A DNA stretch of 64,000 bases from CBDBBY01 sp965203215 (GCA_965203215.1 CBDBBY010000001.1:3720001-3784000), one strand, 5' to 3'. Shown: positions 1-9,034, counted from the stretch's first letter. Notes: generated by a model from the sequence alone, not told the origin. Translations and numbers: made by a program.

Positions 1-1617
1 TCACCCGCAACGGACATCTCTACGATTTCTGTCTGGGTTCGCGACGGCTGGGAGACGTTGGAAAAGGACGTGATGAATGCGGCACGTTCGGCTGGTGACA
101 ACGACCCAACGATCTATGTGTTCGTTCCCCGCCAATCTGCGGACGATATTCGAGGGCAAATTATCGAGGCCGAAGCCGCTGGTCAGACGCTCGACGCCCG
201 CGGCAACCCAACCGAGCCAGAAGGTCTAGAGGCGCGACGCAGCATGGAAAGCCGCCGTGCCAGTGCCGAGGCGGCACGCGACGTTCTTGTCCGAGACGTT
301 GTAGCCCGCGCCAAGGTTTTTCAAGGTGGCGGCACCGAAGTCTTCTCTGCGACACTGGAAGATCGCCTTCGAATGGCCGCCGAAGACTCGCTAGTGCGCC
401 TGTTTCCGCGCTTCAAAGAAGCCGACAACGCAGCGTGGTCGACAGCCATTAAACGTGCCCGCGAAGGCGCCGAAAACCCGCTCCGGCCCGTAGGGCATTC
501 GGATGCAGTTGAAAAACATCCAGTCTGCAGACAGGCGGTTTCCGAGATCGGCACCGGTGCTACCGGGTCCTCGGTACGCAAAGCCTTGTCGGGCTCACCA
601 TTCGGCTGGCCGCGTGACGCGGTCGATGCAGCGCTGATTGCGCTGCATCGATCCCAGCACTTGTCGGCAACGCTTAACGGCGCAGCGGTTCTGCCAGGCG
701 CGCTCGACCAGAACCGGGTCTCGAAGGCGGAGTTCCGAGTCGAGCGCGCGGCCCTCTCAGTCAAAGATCGCTTGGTTCTACGGAACTTGTTTCAGATCGC
801 CGGCGTTACTTGCAAAAGTGGCGAGGAAGGCCAGAGATCAGACGACTTTTTGAGCCTGCTTGCCGATCTCGCGCGGTCCGCTGGCGGAGATCCGCCGCTT
901 CCTGCCCCTCCTGAATTGGTCGAAATTGAGGACGTGCAGAGGTTGGTCGGGAACCAGCGGCTGGCGGCAATCAAGGCCAAGGCCGATGATTGGGAAGCTA
1001 AGATTGGAGAGTGGCGCGCAACGGCAGAGTTGATCGCCACGCGCCTGCCGGAATGGCAAATGGTTGAGCGATTGGCAGGGCATGTCGACGGTATTGAGGC
1101 AGCCACCCCGCAACTGCAGGAGGTCGATGCAGTTCTGGAAGGGCGGCAACTGCTGACCAGTGTCGACCCTGCCGCTGGCATCCGCAAGTCGCTGGCTGAT
1201 TTACTCCGCGCAGCGGTTCAGGACAGAACCGCAGCGCACGAAAGCGCATACGCTAAAGCCATGGCAATGCTTCGCGTGAACGAAGCGTGGCAGAAGGTTT
1301 CGCCCGCCGAACAAGACGCGATTGCGAACGATGTGGGCTTGATCGCGCCTGAAAGGGCGAATGTTTCCACCGATGAAGATCTGGTCAAATATCTTGATAG
1401 GCGTTCCTTGGCGAGTGCTCGCGCGGAGACCGACGCGGTTCCGGCGCGCGTTGCCCAAGTGATCGAGCGAGCAGCCCGACTACAAGAGCCGCAAGTTCGT
1501 CCAGTCGCTCTGGAACGGGCCACATTGCGTGACACCGCTGAGGTCGAAGCGTGGACTGAGCGCCAAAAGCAGACGCTGCTCAAAGCTGTTGCCGAGGGCC
1601 CGGTACTAGTGAACTGA
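1..1617 (+). CDS. brxC: BREX P-loop protein BrxC/PglY, C-terminal part (5' end outside window)
   Basis: The frame is open from base 1 with no convincing start, so the gene begins upstream. The visible ~538 residues are the helical C-terminal part. The ATPase motifs expected in BrxC (a ~1,200-residue P-loop protein) lie outside the window. Assignment rests mainly on position, directly upstream of an ATPase/DUF4276 insertion and of pglX-pglZ-brxL, and on a charged, Ala/Glu/Arg-rich helical character (e.g. SMESRRASAEAARDVLVRD) typical of the BrxC/PglY tail. BrxC is essential for BREX defence. The last ~45 codons, from about 1485, are repeated at 3555-3687 as part of a tandem duplication. Stop at 1615-1617, 13 nt before the next gene. 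Confidence 0.75.
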   Translation, partial: SPATDISTISVWVRDGWETLEKDVMNAARSAGDNDPTIYVFVPRQSADDIRGQIIEAEAAGQTLDARGNPTEPEGLEARRSMESRRASAEAARDVLVRDVVARAKVFQGGGTEVFSATLEDRLRMAAEDSLVRLFPRFKEADNAAWSTAIKRAREGAENPLRPVGHSDAVEKHPVCRQAVSEIGTGATGSSVRKALSGSPFGWPRDAVDAALIALHRSQHLSATLNGAAVLPGALDQNRVSKAEFRVERAALSVKDRLVLRNLFQIAGVTCKSGEEGQRSDDFLSLLADLARSAGGDPPLPAPPELVEIEDVQRLVGNQRLAAIKAKADDWEAKIGEWRATAELIATRLPEWQMVERLAGHVDGIEAATPQLQEVDAVLEGRQLLTSVDPAAGIRKSLADLLRAAVQDRTAAHESAYAKAMAMLRVNEAWQKVSPAEQDAIANDVGLIAPERANVSTDEDLVKYLDRRSLASARAETDAVPARVAQVIERAARLQEPQVRPVALERATLRDTAEVEAWTERQKQTLLKAVAEGPVLVN

Positions 1618-1630
1618 ATGGAGGCTTCCG

Positions 1631-2827
1631 ATGCAATTCATACGCCGCATCCGCTTGAGCGGCCTGTTATCCTTCCCTCCCGACATGGAGCCCTTGGAAC
1701 TTCAGCCACTGAACGTGCTGATCGGTCCGAACGGGTCCGGGAAGACGAACTTTATTGAAGCGTTTGAGCTCCTTCGCTCGACGCCGACCGATTTCGCCGC
1801 CGCGATCCGTAATGGCGGCGACGCGCAGGAGTGGCTGTGGAAAGGCGAAAACCCGGCGGTTGAGGCTGAGTTAGAACTCGAAACAGGAAATGTGGCACCG
1901 TCGACCGGCCGGCCATTGCGTTATCGTCTTGCATTCAAGTCGTTGAAATCCCGAGTTGAGGTAGTCGACGAGGCAATAGAGGAAGTGAAACCCGACCGCG
2001 GACATGACGAGCCGTATTTCTATTATCGGTTCCAGCGGGGACAACCGATTATAAACGTCAAAGGAACATCGGAAAACAGTTCTGGCGAGCTGATGGAGAG
2101 GCACCTTAAGCGAGACGATCTGTTGCGAGATCAATCTGTCTTGCCGCAGCTCAGAGACCCGGAACGATATCCCGAAATCACTTGGACCGGCAAGGAGTTT
2201 GGAAAAATCCGAGCATTCCGTGACTGGACGTTCGGCCCGCGTTCCGTTCTTCGCAATCCGCAACGCACGAGCAATCCACCGGACGAGCTTCTGCCGAATG
2301 CCGAAAATTATGCGCTTGTGTTGAACGAAATCAAGTATCTTCGTAGTCCGGATATAGCAAAGAAGTTGAAACGGTTCCTGCCGCGCTTCGAGGAATTTGG
2401 GACCCGCATCTTCGGCAACGCGATGGAATTTTATATACGTGAACAAGGGTTGACCGCCCCGATCTCCGCTATGCGCATTTCTGACGGTGCGCTGCGGTTC
2501 CTAGCCATACTCGCTACATTGTACGCGCCAACTACGCCGCCGCTCGTTTGCATTGAAGAGCCGGAGCTAGGTTTGCATCCGGACGCTTTGTCATTGCTGG
2601 CCGAACTCCTCGTGGAAGCGTCCAACAGAATGCAACTCGTCGTAACGACTCATTCAGATGCGCTGTTGTCAGCATTGAATGACCAAGTGGAGTCAGTTCT
2701 TGTATGCGAGAACGACGGTTACGGGACGAAGATCAAACGTCTCAACGCCAAGAGGCTTGCGCACTGGCTCGACGAATACACGCTCGGAGACATTTGGCGG
2801 ATTGGTGAAATCGGAGGAAACCCGTGA
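1631..2827 (+). CDS. AAA15/AAA21-type ATPase, copy 1, inserted in BREX operon (PARIS AriA-like)
   Basis: A 398-residue ABC/OLD-like ATPase. Walker A GPNGSGKT is at residues 32-39, an LSDG-like signature (ISDGALRF) at 283-290, Walker B LVCIEEP at 305-311 and the switch TTHSD at 339-343. It lacks the C-terminal Toprim domain of full OLD nucleases. That role probably falls to the adjacent DUF4276 protein, with which it overlaps by 4 nt (GTGA). A GGAGG RBS lies ~9 nt before the ATG. ATPase + effector pairs between brxC and pglX recall the PARIS ariA-ariB modules described in BREX loci, where the ATPase senses phage anti-restriction proteins. The link to PARIS is inference. A second, diverged copy lies at 3701-4903. 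Confidence 0.85.
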   Translation: MQFIRRIRLSGLLSFPPDMEPLELQPLNVLIGPNGSGKTNFIEAFELLRSTPTDFAAAIRNGGDAQEWLWKGENPAVEAELELETGNVAPSTGRPLRYRLAFKSLKSRVEVVDEAIEEVKPDRGHDEPYFYYRFQRGQPIINVKGTSENSSGELMERHLKRDDLLRDQSVLPQLRDPERYPEITWTGKEFGKIRAFRDWTFGPRSVLRNPQRTSNPPDELLPNAENYALVLNEIKYLRSPDIAKKLKRFLPRFEEFGTRIFGNAMEFYIREQGLTAPISAMRISDGALRFLAILATLYAPTTPPLVCIEEPELGLHPDALSLLAELLVEASNRMQLVVTTHSDALLSALNDQVESVLVCENDGYGTKIKRLNAKRLAHWLDEYTLGDIWRIGEIGGNP

Positions 2828-3456
2828 GTGCCGTCACGATCTACATGGAGGGCGGCGGTGACAAGAAAGGCACCAAGAGTCGGCTGCGGGATGGAATGGC
2901 TGTTTTTCTCAAAAAAGAACTCAATGAAGCTGCAAATGCGAAGAAATGGAAGTTGAACATCGTTTGTTGCGGCGACCGACGTAGAACATACTATGCATTC
3001 AGAAATGCGAGAAAATATGCCAACGGGGATGAAGTCGTTATTCTGCTCGTGGATGCCGAGGCCCCCGTCACGTCATTGACGGTTGTTGAGCATCTCAGGA
3101 ATCGGGCGGGCGATGGATGGGATTTGACCGGCGTACCAGAAAATTATGTCCACCTGATGGTCCAGACGATGGAAACTTGGATCGTCGCCGATAAAGATGC
3201 GTTGAGCGATTTTTACGGGCAGGGCTTTAACGAGAACTCTCTCCCTTTGCACCAGAACCTTGAACAGGTGAGCAAAAAGGCGGTTGCGTACGCTCTTAAC
3301 CAAGCGACGACGAAAACAAAGACAAAAGGCCCTTATCATAAGATTCGGCACGCCTCCCAACTTCTCGGGCTGATCGATCCGGGTAAGGTGCGAAGGAGAT
3401 GCCGCCACTGCGAGCTGTTGTTCTCGACACTTGGCGCAGTCCTTGAGGCAGGGTAA
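2824..3456 (+). CDS. DUF4276 family protein, copy 1 (probable Toprim-like effector)
   Basis: 210 residues, GTG start overlapping the ATPase stop. Conserved acidic positions fit the DUF4276 pattern and a Toprim-like metal site: YMEGGGD (E9), LLVDAE (D77, E79), VHLMV...METWIVAD (H110, E117, D123). DUF4276 proteins typically pair with AAA ATPases. By analogy with AriB (DUF4435, Toprim nuclease) it may be the nuclease effector released or activated by its ATPase. That function is inferred, not seen. The N-terminal ~100 residues differ most from copy 2, while the C-terminal half, ending RRRCRHCELLF, is nearly the same. A 5' fragment of pglX starts 4 nt after its stop. Confidence 0.8.
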   Translation: MSAVTIYMEGGGDKKGTKSRLRDGMAVFLKKELNEAANAKKWKLNIVCCGDRRRTYYAFRNARKYANGDEVVILLVDAEAPVTSLTVVEHLRNRAGDGWDLTGVPENYVHLMVQTMETWIVADKDALSDFYGQGFNENSLPLHQNLEQVSKKAVAYALNQATTKTKTKGPYHKIRHASQLLGLIDPGKVRRRCRHCELLFSTLGAVLEAG

Positions 3457-3460
3457 GGCA

Positions 3461-3687
3461 ATGAGTTCGCTTTCGCGGGACTTGCGTGGGACGCTGGAGA
3501 GTACTGTCCGTAAAGCCCGTGCTGCCGCCGAGGTCGGCGCGGGCAAGGCACTAAAGAGTCGCAGGTTTGCCCGGTCGCTCTGGAACGGGCCACATTGCGT
3601 GATACCGCTGAGGTCGAAGCGTGGACTGAGCGCCAAAAGCAGACGCTGCTCAAAGCAGTTGCCGAGGGCCCAGTACTAGTGAACTGA
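3461..3687 (+). pseudogene. Duplication scar: pglX 5' fragment joined to brxC 3' fragment
   Basis: Bases 3461-3562 match the first ~100 nt of pglX (5528-5629): same start context GGCAATG and product beginning MSSLSRDLRG versus MSPLSRDLRG. From ~3555 the sequence matches the brxC tail (1485-1617) up to an identical stop context. The two parts meet in a short shared motif AGAGYC (AGAGCC in both parents, 1485-1490 and 5622-5627), suggesting microhomology-mediated joining. The brxC part is out of frame with the pglX part. A fused 72-codon peptide could in principle be made, but this looks like a fossil. Confidence 0.88.
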
Positions 3688-3700
3688 ATGGAGGCTTCCG

Positions 3701-4903
3701 ATGCAATTCATCCGCCGTATCCGCTTGAATGGCCTGTTATCCTTCCCGCCCGACATGGAGCCCTTGGATCTCCAGCCACTGAACGTTTTGATCGGCCCGA
3801 ATGGTTCGGGGAAGACAAACCTGATTGAAGCATTTGAGCTTCTTCACGCAACGCCGACGAATTTCGCCGCTGCGGTCCGTGATGGCGGCGGCGCGGAGGA
3901 ATGGTTGTGGAAAGGCGAAAACCCGGCGAATGCGGCGGAGTTAGACCTTGTAACAGGAGATATGACACCTTCCGGCCGGCGCCGGCCATTGCGCTATCGC
4001 CTTGAATTCACGTCTTCAAACGCACGAGTTGAGGTACTAGACGAGGCAATAGAGGAAGTGAAACCCGACCGCGGACATGACGATCCGTATTTCTACTATC
4101 GGTTCCAGCGGGGACACCCGGTTATAAACGTCAAAGGAACAGCGGAGAACAGTTATGGCCGAAACGTGGAAAGGCACCTTAAGCGAGACAACCTGTTGCC
4201 GGATCAATCGGTCTTAGCACAGCGCAAGGAACCGGACCTCTATCCCGAGATTACTTGGATCGGCGGTCAGTTCGGACAAATCCAAGTGTTCCGCAACTGG
4301 ACCTTCGGGCGTTATACTCCATTGAGACGGCCGCAGCATGCAGACCTACCGGAAGATCGACTACTTCCAGACAGTAGCAACCTGTCTTTGATTCTCAATC
4401 AGGTCGAACACCGGGACCCGAGACGGTTCAACGAGCTCCTTAAGCGTTTTTTCCCACGTTTTGAGCGGATGTCAACCAAGATTTCCGGCGGAACAGTACA
4501 ATTTTTTCTACATGAATCGGATTTCAAGTCACCAATCCCTCCGACGCGTCTATCAGATGGAACGGTGCGCTTCGTCGCAATTCTTGCGACCCTTTTGGCA
4601 CCATTGCCGCCACCGCTTGTTTGCATTGAAGAGCCGGAGCTAGGTTTGCACCCCGACGCGGTGGCTTTGGTTGCCGACCTTCTAATTGAGGCATCGGAAC
4701 GCATGCAGATAATTGTCACAACTCACTCGGATACGCTCGTCTCCGCGCTAACGGATCGACCGGAAGCTGTTGTTGTTTTCGAGCGGCCGGGCGCGGGAAC
4801 GGTACCGCGACGACTCGATCCTACAAGGTTGGCGCATTGGTTGAACCGGAACTATACGCTCGGGGATGTCTGGCAGCGAGGGGGAATTGGAGGAAATCCG
4901 TGA
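3701..4903 (+). CDS. AAA15/AAA21-type ATPase, copy 2 (PARIS AriA-like)
   Basis: 400-residue paralogue of the ATPase at 1631-2827, with the same motifs: GPNGSGKT, LSDGTVRF, LVCIEEPELGLHPDA, TTHSD. By eye about two thirds of residues agree. N-terminal residues 1-50 and the Walker B region are nearly identical. The stretch around residues 200-270, between the two halves of the ATPase, is almost unalignable except for a few positions. That pattern suggests conservation of the engine and diversification of a recognition surface. The RBS and spacing equal copy 1. The stop overlaps the GTG start of the next gene. Confidence 0.85.
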   Translation: MQFIRRIRLNGLLSFPPDMEPLDLQPLNVLIGPNGSGKTNLIEAFELLHATPTNFAAAVRDGGGAEEWLWKGENPANAAELDLVTGDMTPSGRRRPLRYRLEFTSSNARVEVLDEAIEEVKPDRGHDDPYFYYRFQRGHPVINVKGTAENSYGRNVERHLKRDNLLPDQSVLAQRKEPDLYPEITWIGGQFGQIQVFRNWTFGRYTPLRRPQHADLPEDRLLPDSSNLSLILNQVEHRDPRRFNELLKRFFPRFERMSTKISGGTVQFFLHESDFKSPIPPTRLSDGTVRFVAILATLLAPLPPPLVCIEEPELGLHPDAVALVADLLIEASERMQIIVTTHSDTLVSALTDRPEAVVVFERPGAGTVPRRLDPTRLAHWLNRNYTLGDVWQRGGIGGNP

Positions 4904-5523
4904 GCGCTGTCGAGATTTACATGGAGGGCGGCGGTACAGGCAAAGGTGCTGCAGACCTTCGCCGTGGCATGAATGAGTTCCTTGGCGAACTCAGGGCTGC
5001 GGCACGGTCGAAAGGGTGGCACTGGAATCTCGCTTTATGTGGCAGCAGACACGAGGCTTACGACACGTTCAACATTGCTCGCTACCGTGCCAGAGAAAGT
5101 GAAATAATCGTCCTGCTCGTGGACGCCGAGGTGCCTGTCAAGGCATCGACGACTGTCGAGCATCTCCAGACTCAGGAAGACGGATTGGATTTCACTGGCG
5201 TACCAATAGAACATGTCCACCTAATGGTCACGACGATGGAAACTTGGATCGTCGCCGATATGACTGCATTGAAGAAATTTTACGGGCAGGGCTTTCACGA
5301 GAAATCTCTCCCTTTGCACGAGAATCTTGAAGAGGTGAGCAAAAAGGCGGTTGCGGACGCCCTTGACCGAGCGACCAAGAAAACGAAGACAAAAGGCCGC
5401 TATCACAAGATTCTGCATGCCTCCAAACTTCTTGAATTGATTGATCCGGGCGAGGTACGAAGGAGATGCCGCCACTGCGAATTGTTGTTCTTGACACTTG
5501 GCGCCTTCCTTGAGGCAGGGTGA
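4900..5523 (+). CDS. DUF4276 family protein, copy 2
   Basis: 207 residues from the GTG at 4900 that overlaps the ATPase 2 stop, the same arrangement as copy 1. A longer in-frame extension upstream is only read-through inside the ATPase gene. All candidate metal residues are kept: YMEGGG, LLVDAE, VHLMV, METWIVAD. Its N-terminal ~100 residues diverge from copy 1, and the C-terminal half is close to identical. It ends 4 nt before the pglX ATG. Likely the effector partner of ATPase 2. Confidence 0.8.
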   Translation: MSAVEIYMEGGGTGKGAADLRRGMNEFLGELRAAARSKGWHWNLALCGSRHEAYDTFNIARYRARESEIIVLLVDAEVPVKASTTVEHLQTQEDGLDFTGVPIEHVHLMVTTMETWIVADMTALKKFYGQGFHEKSLPLHENLEEVSKKAVADALDRATKKTKTKGRYHKILHASKLLELIDPGEVRRRCRHCELLFLTLGAFLEAG

Positions 5524-5527
5524 GGCA

Positions 5528-8500
5528 ATGAGCCCACTTTCGCGGGACTTGCGTGGGGTGCTGGAGAGCACTGTCCGTAAAGCCCGCGCCGCAGCCGAGG
5601 CCGGCGCGCGCAAGGCGCTGGAGAGCCACGCCATCGAACATCGCGAACCTTGGGAGTCGATGACGCGAGAACAGCGTGAACTGCGCATAAAGCTGCGCGC
5701 TCACGGACGGCATCTCGGCGATCAGCGTGACTCTCAGACTAAGGAGCAAGCGATCAGCCGGCTCGTGGAGGAATGCGCCTATTCACATTGGCATCGAATG
5801 CTTTTCGCGCGTTTCCTTGCCGAGTCGCATCTTTTGATTGAACCGGACACCGGAGTACCAATCACCCTTGCCGAGACAAAGGAATTCGCCCGCGAGCAAG
5901 GCTGCGACTGGCTAGGGTTGGCCAGTGATTGGGCCGGGTGCATGTTGCCGCAAATCTTTCGCGCAGGCGACCCGGTGCTGGAGATCGTTCTGCCGCCGGA
6001 GACGCGCGCTAAGCTCGAGGCACTGCTGGCGGACTTGCCGCAAGAGATATTCCTCGCCAACGACAGTCTTGGCTGGGTTTACCAGTTCTGGCAAGCGGAC
6101 CGGAAGGATCAGGTCAATCGTTCTGGCGTCAAGATTGGTGCCGACGAGTTGCCAACCGTTACCCAACTCTTCACAGAGGACTACATGGTTCTGTTCCTGC
6201 TCCACAATACGCTTGGTGCGTGGTGGGCCGGAAAAGTTTTGTCAGCGCGGCCGCATCTTGCGATTTCCGCGGAGAACGAAGACGAGCTGCGTGCGGCTTG
6301 CAGGGTCAACGATGAAGGTTGGACGTATCTGCGCTTTGCCCGCCGAGAGGGGGATGATGACAAGCTTGGGCCATGGCGTCCGGCGGCAGGTACCTTCGAC
6401 GGCTGGCCGCAGGCGGCGAAGGACATTACGCTGCTCGACCCGTGCATGGGTTCGGGGCATTTCTTGGTCTTTGCTCTGCCGATCCTTGCCAAGTTGCGGA
6501 TGGCAGAAGAAGGGCTTCCGCTGGGGGCGGCGGTTGAGGCGGTGTTGCGAGACAACCTTTTCGGCCTCGAAATCGATCCGCGCTGTACGCAGATCGCTGC
6601 ATTCAACTTGGCGTTTACCGCGTGGCGCATGGCAGGATTCTGCTCGCTGCCGGAGTTGAGTCTCGCCTGTTCGGGCCTGGCCGTCGGGGTTTCGAAAACA
6701 GAATGGCTGCGATTGGCAAAGAATGTTGCTCAGGCCACCGACACAGACGCCGCGCACGACCCATTAGGCATTGAAGAGATTACGCTGAAGACAGACGATC
6801 AGACGCGTGTCGAGAATGGACTCGCGGCGCTGTACGATCTGTTTGCCAAGTTACCTGTGCTCGGCAGCCTGATTGACCCGCGTGGTGCCGGCGGGGACCT
6901 CCTGACGGCGGATTTCGAGACGTTGAAACAGTTGCTGGAGAAGATTCTCGCCGTTTCCGAAAGTGACGAGACAGCGGAAATGGCCGTCGCCGCGCGCGGG
7001 ATGGCGAAGGCGGCAGAACTTTTGGGAATGTGCTTTACGCTGGTCTTGACGAATGTGCCTTTTTTAGGGCGCGGCAAGCAGAATAGGATCTTGCGGGATC
7101 ATCTAGAGACAAATTACGGGAACGCGAAGCGTGACCTCGCGACTGCCATGCTTCGCCGTTGCCTTGACCTCGTGGACCCGAAAGGAACGGTTGCCGCGGT
7201 CACGCCGCAGAATTGGCTGTTCTTAGTCTCTTATAAAATGTTGCGGGAGCAATTGCTGCGAGAAGTTACGCTAAACACGGTTGCCGCACTTGGACCTCGT
7301 GCGTTTGAAACAGTTAACCTTTGGGACATGTACACAGCTTTAGTAGTGTTCACTGCTACTTTACCCGTGAGTAATGCGGTTTTTTCGGGCTTTGACGTTA
7401 ATGAAAGTGCGGATCGACCCGCTACCGCGCGGAAGTTATCACGCGGTGCGCTAGCACTGCCAGCTCAGGAAAGGCAATGTACAAATCCCGACAGTCGGAT
7501 TTCCATAAACGAAGGAGCCTCCGGTCCGTTGCTTCAAAAGTACGCTTCAGCCTTTCAGGGAATCTCGCCCGCGGATCTTCCAAAGTTTGGGCGCCAATTT
7601 TGGGAAGGATTCGACACAGAAAAGTTCCGTTTCTGGGGATCAACCACAAAAGAAACTCACCCGTTCAAAGGGAAATCCCTTGTCTTAAGGATTGACGATT
7701 TATTCCAAGAGGCTGTCATCAAGAAACGAGCCTTCGTTCGCGGCGAACTTTCATGGGGAAAATTTGGGATTTCTGTTTCGCAAATGGGAAATCTGCCGGC
7801 GTCGCTTTCCTTGGGCGAGGCATTCGATACCAACGCAGCGGTCATTGTTCCCAATGACCCCTCAGATCTACTGGCGATTTGGGCGTTTTGCTCTAGCCCG
7901 GAATACAACGATGCCGTTCGCAAAATCGACCGGAAGCTAAACGTTACTAATGCTACCCTAGTTAAAATCCCTTTTGACCTTGATCATTGGCGGCAAGTTG
8001 CGGCAGAACGCTATCCTGAAGGTCTACCGAAACCGCATTCCGACGACCCGACACAATGGCTATTCGATGGCCATCCTGCCCGAGCAAATGCGCCGCTTCA
8101 AGTCGTCGTGGCCCGGCTGGTCGGCTATCGCTGGCCACGCCAGTCTGGTTCCAGTTTCTTGGATTGCCCGTCCGTCGGCCTCGATGGGTTAGACCACCAC
8201 GTTGACGAGGACGGCATAGTTTGCCTTTCTGCTATCGCGGGTGAGACTCCGGCACGTGAGCGGCTATTGGCTTTGCTTGCGGACGCTTTCGGCACGACTT
8301 GGTCGGCGGCGAGACTCGCCGACCTGCTCGCCGCTTCCGGTTTCGCCGGCAAGAGCCTTGACGATTGGCTCCACGATGGTTTTTTTGCCGAGCACTGCAA
8401 GTTATTCCACCATCGCCCCTTCGTCTGGCACGTCTGGGACGGTCGTCGCGACGGTTTCCACGCGCTTGTCAACTATCATCGCCTTGCCGCCCCCGGCGGC

Positions 8501-9034
8501 GAGGGGCGACGCACGTTGGAGAAACTGATTTATTCTTTTTTGGGTGCTTGGATTGATCGTAAGCAGGCAGAGGTGGATGACAAACTCGTTGGCGCCGAGG
8601 CTCGCCTAATCCATGCCGAACATCTGCGAGATAAACTCATCAAGATCTACAACGGCGACCCGCCATATGACCTCTTCGTGCGCTGGAAGCCGCTTAAGAA
8701 ACAACCCGTTGGCTGGGACCCGGACATCAACGACGGTGTACGCATTAACATCCGACCCTTTATGACCGCCCGGCCTCACGATGCCAAGGCAAAGAATGCC
8801 TGCATTTTGCGCACAACACCAAACGTCAATTGGAAAAAGGATCGTGGCACGGAGCTGATGCGGGAGAAAGAAGCCTATCCTTGGTTCTGGAGCTACGACC
8901 CTAAAGATCCAGCCCACAAGGTCGATTTCTCTGGCGGTTCGGCGTTCGACGGCAACCGGTGGAACGACCTGCACTACACTCGCGCATGCAAAGAAGCCGC
9001 CCGAGCACGAGCAGAAGGCAGTGACGAATCATGA
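5528..9034 (+). CDS. pglX: BREX adenine-specific DNA methyltransferase PglX
   Basis: 1,168 residues from the ATG at 5528 (GGCAATG, 4 nt after the previous stop), the usual size for BREX PglX. SAM-binding motif I is DPCMGSGHF near residue 303. The catalytic motif IV position reads TNVPF near residue 508 instead of the usual NPPY/F. PglX methylates an adenine in a non-palindromic site to mark host DNA, and it also takes part in defence with the other BREX proteins. Followed directly by a small ORF whose ATG overlaps its stop (ATGA). Confidence 0.93.
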   Translation: MSPLSRDLRGVLESTVRKARAAAEAGARKALESHAIEHREPWESMTREQRELRIKLRAHGRHLGDQRDSQTKEQAISRLVEECAYSHWHRMLFARFLAESHLLIEPDTGVPITLAETKEFAREQGCDWLGLASDWAGCMLPQIFRAGDPVLEIVLPPETRAKLEALLADLPQEIFLANDSLGWVYQFWQADRKDQVNRSGVKIGADELPTVTQLFTEDYMVLFLLHNTLGAWWAGKVLSARPHLAISAENEDELRAACRVNDEGWTYLRFARREGDDDKLGPWRPAAGTFDGWPQAAKDITLLDPCMGSGHFLVFALPILAKLRMAEEGLPLGAAVEAVLRDNLFGLEIDPRCTQIAAFNLAFTAWRMAGFCSLPELSLACSGLAVGVSKTEWLRLAKNVAQATDTDAAHDPLGIEEITLKTDDQTRVENGLAALYDLFAKLPVLGSLIDPRGAGGDLLTADFETLKQLLEKILAVSESDETAEMAVAARGMAKAAELLGMCFTLVLTNVPFLGRGKQNRILRDHLETNYGNAKRDLATAMLRRCLDLVDPKGTVAAVTPQNWLFLVSYKMLREQLLREVTLNTVAALGPRAFETVNLWDMYTALVVFTATLPVSNAVFSGFDVNESADRPATARKLSRGALALPAQERQCTNPDSRISINEGASGPLLQKYASAFQGISPADLPKFGRQFWEGFDTEKFRFWGSTTKETHPFKGKSLVLRIDDLFQEAVIKKRAFVRGELSWGKFGISVSQMGNLPASLSLGEAFDTNAAVIVPNDPSDLLAIWAFCSSPEYNDAVRKIDRKLNVTNATLVKIPFDLDHWRQVAAERYPEGLPKPHSDDPTQWLFDGHPARANAPLQVVVARLVGYRWPRQSGSSFLDCPSVGLDGLDHHVDEDGIVCLSAIAGETPARERLLALLADAFGTTWSAARLADLLAASGFAGKSLDDWLHDGFFAEHCKLFHHRPFVWHVWDGRRDGFHALVNYHRLAAPGGEGRRTLEKLIYSFLGAWIDRKQAEVDDKLVGAEARLIHAEHLRDKLIKIYNGDPPYDLFVRWKPLKKQPVGWDPDINDGVRINIRPFMTARPHDAKAKNACILRTTPNVNWKKDRGTELMREKEAYPWFWSYDPKDPAHKVDFSGGSAFDGNRWNDLHYTRACKEAARARAEGSDES

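Larger units (their letters stand above)
1485..3562 (+). repeat. Tandem duplication unit, copy 1 (about 2.07 kb)
   Basis: The segment from the last ~130 nt of brxC through ATPase 1, DUF4276 1 and the first ~100 nt of a pglX copy is repeated immediately downstream with a constant offset of 2067-2070 nt. The stretch around the brxC stop, the RBS and the first ~130 nt of the ATPase gene is almost unchanged. Internal gene parts have diverged markedly. Confidence 0.9.
3555..5629 (+). repeat. Tandem duplication unit, copy 2
   Basis: Second copy of the unit at 1485-3562: brxC tail, ATPase 2, DUF4276 2 and the genuine 5' end of pglX. The brxC tail differs from copy 1 mostly by transitions. This copy leads into the intact pglX, so copy 1 is flanked by the intact brxC and copy 2 by the intact pglX, as expected for a direct duplication. 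Confidence 0.88.

Noticed and set aside
4837..4899. Longer start for DUF4276 copy 2
   Set aside because: The GTG at 4900 matches the start and overlap seen in copy 1.
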